A stretch of 64,000 bases of DNA from Synechococcus sp. PROS-7-1 (GTDB lineage Bacteria > Cyanobacteriota > Cyanobacteriia > PCC-6307 > Cyanobiaceae). The stretch lies in contig NZ_CP047945.1 in assembly GCF_014279795.1 (NCBI RefSeq), positions 578,572-642,571 on the forward strand. Reading direction: 5' to 3'. Numbering within the stretch: position 1 is the stretch's first letter; each line of letters starts with the position of its first letter. The notes under the pieces were generated by a model, which saw only the letters and a program-made list of their open reading frames with translations, made no database searches and was not told where the DNA came from. A program made the translations under genes and the position numbers. Below are positions 56,767 through 64,000 of the stretch, in pieces.

Positions 56767-58641
56767 GTGTCCGTTTCAATTTTTTCTCGTTTGATCGGTC
56801 GCCCTTTGCCGCGTTCGAGTGGTGATGACGAGCGACTGCCGCGCATTCAGGCACTACCAATTCTTTCGTCGGATGCGTTGTCGTCGGTGGCCTATGCCAC
56901 AGAAGCAGCGCTCGGCATCCTGATCCTCGGCGGTAGTGCAGCTCTGCGCCTGTCGGTCCCAATCACCCTGGCGATCATTGCTCTGATCGCCATTGTGGTG
57001 CTGTCATACCGACAGGCCATTGCGGCCTATCCCAATGGCGGTGGATCCTATGTGGTGGCGCGGGACAACCTGGGCCGCAATGTGGGATTGGTGGCCGCCG
57101 CCGCGCTGCTGATCGATTACACCCTCACGGCGGCCGTGAGCTTGATGGCTGGAACCCAGGCGCTGTCGTCCCTCGCTCCCAGCCTTCTGCCTTACGAAGT
57201 GCCGATTGCCTTGGTTCTGCTGGTGCTGGTGGGCTGGGCCAATCTGCGCGGCGTGAAAGAGGCGGGCCGGGTGTTTGCGGTTCCCACTTATGTGTTTGTG
57301 GTGATGATCGCCCTGCTCACCATCGGTGGCCTGAAGGATCTCACCTTTCACCATGGCTGGACGCCCGATGCTCCCCCACTCACGGCCGGGCTGGAGCCCA
57401 TCGGCTTGTTTCTGATTCTGCGGGCCTTCAGTTCGGGATGTTCAGCGATGACCGGTATCGAAGCCATCGCCAACGGCGTGAAGGTGTTCCGGGAGCCAGC
57501 TGCGCAGAATGCTCGCAAGACGCTTCTGGTGATGGGCCTTCTGCTCTCCGCCATGTTTTTTGCGGTGAGTGGGATGGGGTTCATGTACGGGATCGCTCCC
57601 AATCCCGACGTCACCGTTCTGGCCCAGATCGGTCAGCGCGTGTTCGGTTCTGGCAGTGTTCTGTTTTGGGTGCTTCAGATCGCCACACTGCTGATTCTTG
57701 TGCTGGCGGCCAACACGGCGTTTGCCGGATTCCCGCGGCTTGCAGCCATGTTGGCGGAGGATCGCTGCTTGCCTTTGCAGATGAGCTGGCAGGGCGACCG
57801 CCTGGTTTATCAGAACGGAATCGGTGTGCTGCTGGGCATCACCGCAGCGATCATCCTGGTTTGTCGTGGCGACACCACGGTTGCGGTGAATCTTTACGCC
57901 CTTGGGGTGTTCAGTGCTTTCACCCTCTCGCAGCTCGGGCTCGTGCGCCGTTGGTGGCGGCTGCGTGGTGAGGGGTGGCAGGGACGCATGGCGATGAACG
58001 CCTTGGGTTCATTCACCACCTTCGTGGTGCTGCTGGTGATCGTGGTGAGCAAATTCGACGAGGGCGCCTGGACGGTGGTGATTGCCATCCCCTTGCTGGT
58101 GTGGGGTCTGGCAGGAATCCGCCGCCGTTACCGGGAGGTGTATGAGGCCATCGCACCGGACGAGGCCATGAGCCCACTCCAGGTGATCCCCAGGGATCCT
58201 CCCCTCGGCCACCACGCCATCGTCTGGATGGCAGCGCTGAGCCGCCCATCATTTGAAGCTGTGCGCTACGCCTGCTCCTTTGCTGATTCGGTCACGGCCG
58301 TGGTCGTGCTGGCGAACCCTGAGCAGGCCGGTCCGATCAGTGCAGCCTGGGATCGCTACGCCGGGCGTGAGACCGGAGCCTTGGACCTGGTTCTCCTGGA
58401 GAGTCCATACAGTTCCCTTCTCGATCCGTTTTGCGATTTCGTGATGGAAACGGAGCAATCGCAACCGGATTGCATCACCACGGTGGTGATGCCGGTGGCC
58501 ATCCCGCGCGACCGACTGGACGCCATGTTGCTGAACCAGAGGGCCCGCAACCTGTTCGCGGCACTGTCCAACGATCACAGCCGGGTGTTTTCGATCGTTC
58601 GCTATTTCATTCCGAAGCCGTCGTCCGGGGCGTCGTCCTGA
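56767..58641 (+). CDS. kimA: KimA-like potassium importer (APC superfamily)
   Basis: The 624-residue protein has about twelve membrane helices to residue 460 and a cytosolic C-terminal domain of about 150 residues. Diagnostic stretches shared with Bacillus KimA (YdaO) are LSSDALSSVAYATEA, LSYRQAIAAYPNGGGSYVV, LLIDYTLTAAVSLMAG, LRAFSSGCSAMTGIEAIANG and LILVLAANTAFAGFPRLA. KimA brings in K+ with protons and is inhibited by c-di-AMP bound to its C-terminal domain. GTG 56767 matches the KimA N-terminus; TTG 56755 would add four residues. A 6-bp hairpin (56729-56746) lies just upstream. Confidence 0.87.
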   Translation: MSVSIFSRLIGRPLPRSSGDDERLPRIQALPILSSDALSSVAYATEAALGILILGGSAALRLSVPITLAIIALIAIVVLSYRQAIAAYPNGGGSYVVARDNLGRNVGLVAAAALLIDYTLTAAVSLMAGTQALSSLAPSLLPYEVPIALVLLVLVGWANLRGVKEAGRVFAVPTYVFVVMIALLTIGGLKDLTFHHGWTPDAPPLTAGLEPIGLFLILRAFSSGCSAMTGIEAIANGVKVFREPAAQNARKTLLVMGLLLSAMFFAVSGMGFMYGIAPNPDVTVLAQIGQRVFGSGSVLFWVLQIATLLILVLAANTAFAGFPRLAAMLAEDRCLPLQMSWQGDRLVYQNGIGVLLGITAAIILVCRGDTTVAVNLYALGVFSAFTLSQLGLVRRWWRLRGEGWQGRMAMNALGSFTTFVVLLVIVVSKFDEGAWTVVIAIPLLVWGLAGIRRRYREVYEAIAPDEAMSPLQVIPRDPPLGHHAIVWMAALSRPSFEAVRYACSFADSVTAVVVLANPEQAGPISAAWDRYAGRETGALDLVLLESPYSSLLDPFCDFVMETEQSQPDCITTVVMPVAIPRDRLDAMLLNQRARNLFAALSNDHSRVFSIVRYFIPKPSSGASS

Positions 58642-58677
58642 CCCTCAGGCACGATGGACGAATGATCAAAACAGAGT

Positions 58678-59790
58678 GTGGCTGATCCCAGGGATCTTCA
58701 GCTGAGTGCCTACGACTATGAGCTTCCTGAAGCTCGGATCGCTCAGAGGCCGGTTGAGCCGCGCCATGCTGCAAAACTGCTGATGGTTCCGCCTCTGGAG
58801 GCGTCCTCCCTGCAGGGGCGGCATGGGACGGTGTGGGACTGGCAGAACGAACTCCGCAGCGGTGATCTGTTGGTGGTGAATGACACCCGGGTGCTGCAGG
58901 CCCGCTTGCGGGTGAGGCGTTCCGGTGGCGGTCTGGGGGAATTGCTGGTGCTGGAGCCGAGGGGAGAGGGACGTTGGTTGTGTCTGGCACGCCCTGGCAA
59001 GAAATTGCGGCCTGGTGATCAGGTTTGGCTCGAGGCCCTTGAACAGGATCCGCTGCCCCTGCAGGTGCTGGCGAGCGATCCAGCCAGCGGCGGACGCATT
59101 GTGCAGTTCCCGCCGGCCTTTGCTGACGCCATCGCGATCGAGGCCTTGCTGCAGCGTTACGGAGAAGTTCCGCTTCCGCCCTACATCACCTGCCACGACG
59201 ACTCGGATCAGGAGCGGTATCAGACGCGCTATGCATCACGCCCCGGTGCAGTAGCTGCACCAACCGCTGGGCTGCATCTCAGTGATGACCTTCTGCAGGC
59301 GATCCGCGAGCGTGGCGTGCAGATGTCCAGCGTGACCCTTCACGTGGGACTGGGGACCTTCCGGCCTGTGGAAACCGAGGATCTGCGGGAACTCAGCCTG
59401 CACAGCGAATGGGTGGAGGTGTCCTCGGAGCTTGTGGCTGCTGTGCAGGCCTGCCGCCAACGCGGGGGGCGGGTGATCGCAGTGGGAACCACGAGTGTGC
59501 GGGCTCTGGAAGGGGCTGCTGCAGCCGGCGGTGGGCAATTGCAACCGCTCAAAGGGCCAGTGGACCTGGTCATCCAGCCCGGTTACCGATTCATGGTGGT
59601 GGATGGATTACTGACCAACTTCCACCTCCCCAAAAGCTCCCTGCTCCTTCTAGTGAGTGCCCTGATTGGGAGAGAGCGGCTGCTGGATCTGTATGAGCTC
59701 GCGATGGCAAGCGACTATCGGTTTTATTCCTACGGGGATGCGATGTGGATTGCACCGGGAGCGGTCCTCATGGATGCCCGCCCCCGGTGA
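58678..59790 (+). CDS. queA: tRNA preQ1(34) S-adenosylmethionine ribosyltransferase-isomerase QueA
   Basis: The 370-residue protein shows [94 protein letters not shown] and [19 protein letters not shown], all conserved in QueA. It adds the ribosyl of SAM to preQ1 in tRNA on the way to queuosine. It starts at GTG 58678 and converges with cysK. Confidence 0.97.
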   Translation: MADPRDLQLSAYDYELPEARIAQRPVEPRHAAKLLMVPPLEASSLQGRHGTVWDWQNELRSGDLLVVNDTRVLQARLRVRRSGGGLGELLVLEPRGEGRWLCLARPGKKLRPGDQVWLEALEQDPLPLQVLASDPASGGRIVQFPPAFADAIAIEALLQRYGEVPLPPYITCHDDSDQERYQTRYASRPGAVAAPTAGLHLSDDLLQAIRERGVQMSSVTLHVGLGTFRPVETEDLRELSLHSEWVEVSSELVAAVQACRQRGGRVIAVGTTSVRALEGAAAAGGGQLQPLKGPVDLVIQPGYRFMVVDGLLTNFHLPKSSLLLLVSALIGRERLLDLYELAMASDYRFYSYGDAMWIAPGAVLMDARPR

Positions 59791-59799
59791 CGGGTTCGA

Positions 59800-60786
59800 T
59801 CAGACAGCGACAGGCTGTTCGATGATGCCGGTGGGCACATCCGCGAACATCACGGACGACAGATAACGCTCGGCCAGGTCGGGCAGCACCACCACAATGG
59901 TTTTGCCGGCGTAGGCATCCTGTTGCGCCAGCCGGATGGCAGCAGCCGCAGCTGCACCGCAGGAGATTCCCACCAGCAGGCCCTCCTCCTTGGCGAGGCG
60001 CTGAGCCATGGCAATGGACTCCTCATTGGTCACCTGCTCAACCTTGTCGACCACGGAAAGATCGAGGTTCTTGGGGATGAAGCCAGCACCAATGCCCTGG
60101 ATCTTGTGAGGACCAGGCTTGATCTCCTCACCATTGAGGGTCTGGGTGATCACGGGGCTGTGGCTGGGCTCTACTGCCACAGACTCGATCGCCTTGCCGG
60201 CCTCGTTCTTGATGTAACGGGACACGCCGGTGATCGTGCCGCCGGTGCCAACGCCGGCCACCAGCACGTCAATGGCACCGTCGCAGTCGTTCCAGATCTC
60301 AGGCCCTGTGGTTTTGAAGTGGATTTCAGGGTTGGCGGGATTCTCGAACTGCCCAGGCATGAAATATTTGGCGGGATCGCTAGAGGCGATCTCCTTGGCC
60401 TTGGCAATGGCACCGGGCATGCCTTTGGCGGCCTCGGTGAGCACAATCTCAGCGCCGAGCACGGCCATTACACGGCGACGCTCGATGGACATCGACTCGG
60501 GCATTGTGAGCACGAGCTTGTAGCCGCGAGCTGCGGCGGTGAAGGCCAGGGCAATGCCGGTGTTGCCGGAGGTGGGTTCAACGATCACCTTGCCTTCGGT
60601 GAGATCCCCTCGCTTTTCGGCGTCCCAGATCATGTTGGCGCCGATGCGGCACTTCACGCTGTAGGCAGGGTTGCGACCCTCAACCTTGGCGAGCACGGTG
60701 GCTTTGCAGCCTTTGGTGACGTGGTTGAGACGCACCAGCGGTGTGTTGCCGATGGCCTGGCTGTTGTCGGCGTAAACGCGTGACAT
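59800..60786 (-). CDS. cysK: Cysteine synthase A (CysK)
   Basis: The 328-residue PLP enzyme has the lysine in [14 protein letters not shown], the substrate loop [12 protein letters not shown], the PLP-phosphate loop [15 protein letters not shown] and [15 protein letters not shown]. It makes cysteine from O-acetylserine and sulfide. It is in the same orientation as the two cystathionine-type genes upstream, separated by 79 nt that should hold its promoter. Confidence 0.97.
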   Translation of the reverse strand: MSRVYADNSQAIGNTPLVRLNHVTKGCKATVLAKVEGRNPAYSVKCRIGANMIWDAEKRGDLTEGKVIVEPTSGNTGIALAFTAAARGYKLVLTMPESMSIERRRVMAVLGAEIVLTEAAKGMPGAIAKAKEIASSDPAKYFMPGQFENPANPEIHFKTTGPEIWNDCDGAIDVLVAGVGTGGTITGVSRYIKNEAGKAIESVAVEPSHSPVITQTLNGEEIKPGPHKIQGIGAGFIPKNLDLSVVDKVEQVTNEESIAMAQRLAKEEGLLVGISCGAAAAAAIRLAQQDAYAGKTIVVVLPDLAERYLSSVMFADVPTGIIEQPVAV

Positions 60787-60865
60787 GTCGGTGAAGGCGT
60801 TTCTAGTCCACCGATTTTAAAGAGCTCATCCCGTCAGGAATGCTGGTGTTAAGAGGATCTTCAGG

Positions 60866-62350
60866 TCAGGCCGAAAGGGCCCGATCAAAACGGCTCCAAA
60901 GTTGGTCGTGATCTTCCAGTCCCACGGAGACCCGCAGCAGGTGTGAGGGAACCCCACAGGTTTCGGCCCAGGGCAATTCCCCGTAATGGGCCAGCAGCAC
61001 ATAGGGACAGACCAGGGTGAATGCGGTGCCGAGACTGGGGCCCTTGCACACCTGCAGGGCGTCGTAGACCCGTGCTGCCTTCTCAGCTCCTGCTTTTAGC
61101 GCGAACGACAGCAGGCAACCATGGCCTCCATCGGAACGGCGAAGCCTGTTGAACCGCTCGCAGCGTCCCGGATGGAACACCTGGGCGACGGCGGGATGCT
61201 CCTGAAGCCTGATCGCCAGTGACTGGGTGTTGGCATTGAGCTTGGCAACACGCTCGGCCACATCGCAGCTGCCCTGTTCCAGGGCGATGGCGTCGGCGTC
61301 TGCGAGATCCGCAACGGCCTGAGGTGATGCCGTGCTCCGGGCCCAGGTCTCCCACCAGGGGGAAAAAGGACTAATCACCAGGCTCCCTGCCATCACATCG
61401 CCGCGTCCGGCAAAGCTTTTGGTGAGGGAGCTGAACACCAAATCCGCGTGGGGCAGCGCGTTGATGTTGAGTCCGGAGCCGATCGTGTCATCGGCGATCA
61501 CCGGGATCCCCCGTTCGTGCGCCAGCGCTGCAATTTCGGGCAGATTCACGCAGCGAAGCAAGGGGTTGCTCGGCAGTTCCACCACGATGGCTCCCGGTTG
61601 GAGACGATCCAAGGCCGTCTGCACTTGTGCGGGTGTGTCGTCGAGGAGCAGCTCCGCTCCGCTGAAGACCACCTGAGGCAGCTTCAGCACATCCACATAG
61701 GGAAAGCCGATCTGCAGCACCGGCCGCCCGGGATGGAGGACGGCGATGCGTTGAAGCGCTGAGTGCAGTGCAGCCATCCCGGAGGGATGCAGGCTGATGG
61801 CGTCCTCAGCGCAGCCATAGATCCCAGCCAGGCGTTGGATCACCGTGCTCAGGGCTGACTTGGCAATCGCCGTATCAGGCGACGCCTCCTTGCCCAGGGC
61901 GATGGCCGCCAGGCGCGACGATGCACCCAGGCCCGTGTGTTGCCAGAAGGCCTTCGCGGCCATCGTCCTGATCGGGTCAGCGACCAGGCAGGGCAAACCC
62001 CGTACCGTTCGGATTGCGCTGAAGCCGTCCAGGGCCTGTCGCTGGCAATGGTTCCCGGCTGCTTCGGCCGCGGCTTCAGTGGGATAGGGCCAACAGCTGT
62101 ATCCAGTTGACGGCGCCAATCCAGACTCCTTCAGTGCCAGATCCGCCAGTTCCCTGACCAGCGGATGCAGTCCGAAGCGTGGGTAAACCGCGCGAAGCGC
62201 CGCACGGCACGAGGGTTCGTTTTCCTCGTAGGCGATCACGTCGCTCCAGCGTGGCAGCGCGACCGAAACCGCATGGGTGGCATCCGGCAGGGGATGGCCA
62301 AGATCGTGCCCCTGCCAACAGGGATCCTCCAGCAGGTTGCGCGGACTCAT
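60866..62350 (-). CDS. Long cystathionine gamma-synthase-like PLP enzyme
   Basis: The 494-residue protein has an N-terminal extension of about 150 residues before the fold. The Cys/Met-metabolism PLP fold follows: SLHPSGMAALHSAL, VVELPSNPLLRCVNLPEIA, PVIADDTIGSG, the PLP-lysine in FSSLTKSFAGRGDVMAG and LRVSVGLEDHDQLWSRFD. The length and extension are closer to fungal STR2-type cystathionine gamma-synthases than to bacterial MetB of about 385 residues. The start is ATG 62350 (overlapping the previous stop by 1 nt) or GTG 62353. The reaction is inferred. Confidence 0.85.
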   Translation of the reverse strand: MSPRNLLEDPCWQGHDLGHPLPDATHAVSVALPRWSDVIAYEENEPSCRAALRAVYPRFGLHPLVRELADLALKESGLAPSTGYSCWPYPTEAAAEAAGNHCQRQALDGFSAIRTVRGLPCLVADPIRTMAAKAFWQHTGLGASSRLAAIALGKEASPDTAIAKSALSTVIQRLAGIYGCAEDAISLHPSGMAALHSALQRIAVLHPGRPVLQIGFPYVDVLKLPQVVFSGAELLLDDTPAQVQTALDRLQPGAIVVELPSNPLLRCVNLPEIAALAHERGIPVIADDTIGSGLNINALPHADLVFSSLTKSFAGRGDVMAGSLVISPFSPWWETWARSTASPQAVADLADADAIALEQGSCDVAERVAKLNANTQSLAIRLQEHPAVAQVFHPGRCERFNRLRRSDGGHGCLLSFALKAGAEKAARVYDALQVCKGPSLGTAFTLVCPYVLLAHYGELPWAETCGVPSHLLRVSVGLEDHDQLWSRFDRALSA

Positions 62351-63504
62351 CACAGCGTCGCTAAGGCCTGATCGAGATCCGAGATCAGGTCGGCGACGTC
62401 TTCACAGCCAACTGACAGACGGATCAACCCATCGGTGATGCCCAGCTTGCTCTTGACTTCAGGGGACACAGCGGCGTGGGTCATGGTGGCGGGGTGGCAG
62501 ATCAAGCTCTCCACGCCCCCCAAGCTTTCCGCCATGGTGAACCAGCGCAGTGCCTTGCACACCGCATAGGCCTGTTCTCGGCTGGTCTCTAGACCGATGG
62601 TCACAATGGCTCCACCGCCGTGCATCTGTCTAAGGGCTACAGCTTGCTGGGGATGGTCAGAGCGATGGGGATAGCGAGTCCATTCCACCTGGGGGTGGTC
62701 GGCCAGATGGTCGGCCAGTGCAGCCGCGTTTTCGATCTGTTGGCGCAGCCGCAGTGGCAGGGTTTTGATGCCTCGGGTGATCAACCAGCAGTCGAAGGGA
62801 GACGGCATCAGGCCCAGAGCCTTCTGGGCGAACACCATGCGCTCATGCCATTCAGGGGCATCTGTGCAGACGGCGCCCCCGAGGGCATCGGAATGCCCAT
62901 TGATGTATTTGGTGGTGCTGGTGAGCGAGAGCGTGGCACCCAGCTGTAAAGGGCGCTGCACCAGGGCTGTGGCGAAGGTGTTGTCGACCACAACAGGCAC
63001 CGCAACGCTGCGGGCTGCGTTGCAGACCGCTTCTAGATCAATCACCTTGAGCAGCGGGTTGGTTGGGCTCTCCAGCCAAATCATGGCGGGCTGGAGCTCG
63101 GCGATTGCCGTTAGTGATGAGGGATCTGTGAAATCCACCCATTCAGTGCGCACGCCGAATTTGGCGAACACCTGTTCGAACAAACGCACGGTGCAGCCGT
63201 AGAGGTTCTCCTCGCACAGCACCAGGTCTCCCTGTTGGAGGGTGGAGGCGATGGCTGTGATCGCACTCACCCCCGAGCCGAACACGGTGGCGTGGTCGCA
63301 CCGTTCCACCGAGGCCAGCACACCTTCAAGAATGCGGAAATTGGGGTTGCCTGAACGGGTGTAGTCAAAGCCTCCAGGATTGCCATGGGCGAAGGTGGAG
63401 GTGGCGTAAATCGGCGGCATCACCGTGCCGGTGTCATCCGCGAAGCTCTCGCCGTGATGGATGGCACGGGTGGCATCAGCGGGTGCGGTCGCGGGATGCT
63501 GCAA
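62350..63504 (-). CDS. metB: Cystathionine gamma-synthase/lyase (trans-sulfuration PLP enzyme)
   Basis: The 384-residue protein matches MetB/MetC-type enzymes: ATRAIHHGESFADDTGTVMP, PIYATSTF, DYTRSGNPNFRILEGVLAS, WLESPTNPLLKVIDL, VVVDNTFATAL, the PLP-lysine in LTSTTKYINGHSDALGG, and ESLICHPATMTHAAVSPE. Sequence alone does not separate synthase from lyase. It is followed directly by the long paralogue and then cysK, a sulfur amino acid cluster. Confidence 0.9.
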   Translation of the reverse strand: MQHPATAPADATRAIHHGESFADDTGTVMPPIYATSTFAHGNPGGFDYTRSGNPNFRILEGVLASVERCDHATVFGSGVSAITAIASTLQQGDLVLCEENLYGCTVRLFEQVFAKFGVRTEWVDFTDPSSLTAIAELQPAMIWLESPTNPLLKVIDLEAVCNAARSVAVPVVVDNTFATALVQRPLQLGATLSLTSTTKYINGHSDALGGAVCTDAPEWHERMVFAQKALGLMPSPFDCWLITRGIKTLPLRLRQQIENAAALADHLADHPQVEWTRYPHRSDHPQQAVALRQMHGGGAIVTIGLETSREQAYAVCKALRWFTMAESLGGVESLICHPATMTHAAVSPEVKSKLGITDGLIRLSVGCEDVADLISDLDQALATL

Positions 63505-63586
63505 GGGGTGACTCCGCTCAGCTTGTAAGGCTAGGAAATGGTCTTTGCGAACCCACTAGGGTCATGCCTTGTGTCCAGGCGTCATC

Positions 63587-63841
63587 GTGACTGAGAACCC
63601 TTTGCAGTCCCAGAAAGACGAGTGGAGAGATCACGTTCTCAGCGAAATCGTTACTTTTTTGAGCGAGAATAAGGAAGCAATCCACTCTCGCTATTTCGAA
63701 CAACGAGAGGGCAAGCTTTCTCGCGAATTCATTGAAGCGGCAGGGTTGATGGATTTTGAACTTGCGATCACCTTCCTCGAAGACAAGCCGAAAGGTTTTG
63801 GTTTGGGTCTTGGTTTCTTTAAGGCCAATCTCATTCGCTGA
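63587..63841 (+). CDS. Conserved hypothetical protein, 84 residues
   Basis: The small acidic, helical protein (VTENPLQSQKDEWRDHVLSE...FLEDKPKGFGLGLGFFKANL) has no signal peptide or membrane helix. GTG 63587 is chosen; the longer frame from 63569 adds an unlikely MCPGVI lead. It is divergent from metB and AT-richer than its neighbours. I do not recognise a family. Confidence 0.6.
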   Translation: MTENPLQSQKDEWRDHVLSEIVTFLSENKEAIHSRYFEQREGKLSREFIEAAGLMDFELAITFLEDKPKGFGLGLGFFKANLIR

Positions 63842-63850
63842 CCAATGAAA

Positions 63851-64000
63851 TCAGTGTTTGAATGATTGTTTTGTGGAGACGAGTTGCAGCGTCTCATTGT
63901 CCCAAAGGATGAGCGAGAAGCAGTCCCAGAGCTGGTCTAGCCGGAGCCTCTTGACTCCGTCAAAATTGTTTTGTCGGTCTTCGTGGCAATGGCGGAGGCG
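63851..64000 (-). CDS. Possible 3' end of a gene running out of the window
   Basis: A minus-strand frame enters at base 64000 and ends at TGA (63851-63853), giving RLRHCHEDRQNNFDGVKRLR and then LDQLWDCFSLILWDNETLQL and a short basic tail. The 49 residues read like the C-terminus of a real protein but are too few to identify. Confidence 0.38.
   Translation of the reverse strand, partial: RLRHCHEDRQNNFDGVKRLRLDQLWDCFSLILWDNETLQLVSTKQSFKH

Noticed and set aside
59923-60783. 286-codon open frame antisense to cysK
   Set aside because: CysK is unambiguous on the other strand; the antisense product is a Gly/His/Ala-rich sequence without a family.

Overview
The window reads as a chromosomal segment of a marine picocyanobacterium, most likely a mid-to-high-GC marine Synechococcus. 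The evidence is petB-petD (cytochrome b6f), psaE (photosystem I), a CtpA-type protease, cobI, pipX next to a YggS homologue, sepF, lrtA/hpf, cyanobacterial DUF1823 and DUF4079 proteins, and an rRNA operon whose spacer carries tRNA-Ile and tRNA-Ala. Genes are packed tightly on both strands with many 1-8 nt overlaps, and GTG and TTG starts are common.

Layout. 1-4.1 kb: a tandem universal stress protein (cut by the window start), a thioesterase, dprA, prmC, a TsaC-type protein, a 56-residue membrane peptide and a tRNA-Thr. 4.1-8.8 kb, minus strand: a small LuxR-type regulator, minE-minD-minC, an HD phosphohydrolase and a processing protease. 8.9-10.1 kb: petB-petD with a terminator. 10.3-11.8 kb: a GH100 neutral invertase. 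12.5-17.9 kb: 16S, tRNA-Ile, tRNA-Ala, 23S, 5S and a terminator, with boxA-like sites before 16S and before 23S. 17.9-20.3 kb, minus strand: psaE-mutM followed by mtnB-mtnC. 20.5-23 kb: an unrecognised cyanobacterial protein and recQ. 23-32 kb, accessory carbon metabolism: a LysM protein, an aldehyde dehydrogenase, a GH13 enzyme, glpK-glpD, a second GH13 enzyme, tRNA-Thr and tRNA-Tyr.

32-44 kb: a backbone (aroQ, miaE, cobI, DUF4079, der) interrupted by two blocks. One is an AT-richer stretch with a seven-bladed propeller protein, small orphan genes and mtnD. The other has dusB plus a BcsA-like glycosyltransferase, and small conserved genes. 44-47 kb: an EcfT-like protein, pipX, pipY, sepF and proC, which link nitrogen signalling, PLP balance, division and proline synthesis. 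47-52 kb, minus strand: a GT4 glycosyltransferase, an MFS transporter, recO, a DeoC-like protein lacking the catalytic lysine, and hpf. 52-59.8 kb, plus strand: lipB, an acyl-ACP synthetase, a YlqD protein, the pyruvate dehydrogenase E2 gene, a KimA-like potassium transporter and queA. 59.8-63.5 kb, minus strand: cysK and two tandem cystathionine-type PLP enzymes. The last 0.5 kb holds a small hypothetical gene and a possible partial frame.

I see no CRISPR array, insertion sequence, prophage or obvious defence system. The least ordinary items are the DeoC homologue without its Schiff-base lysine, the BcsA-like synthase with a degraded PilZ signature, the AT-rich propeller protein, methionine-salvage genes split over two loci, the glycerol/GH13 cluster, and tRNA-Thr genes that overlap neighbouring coding ends.
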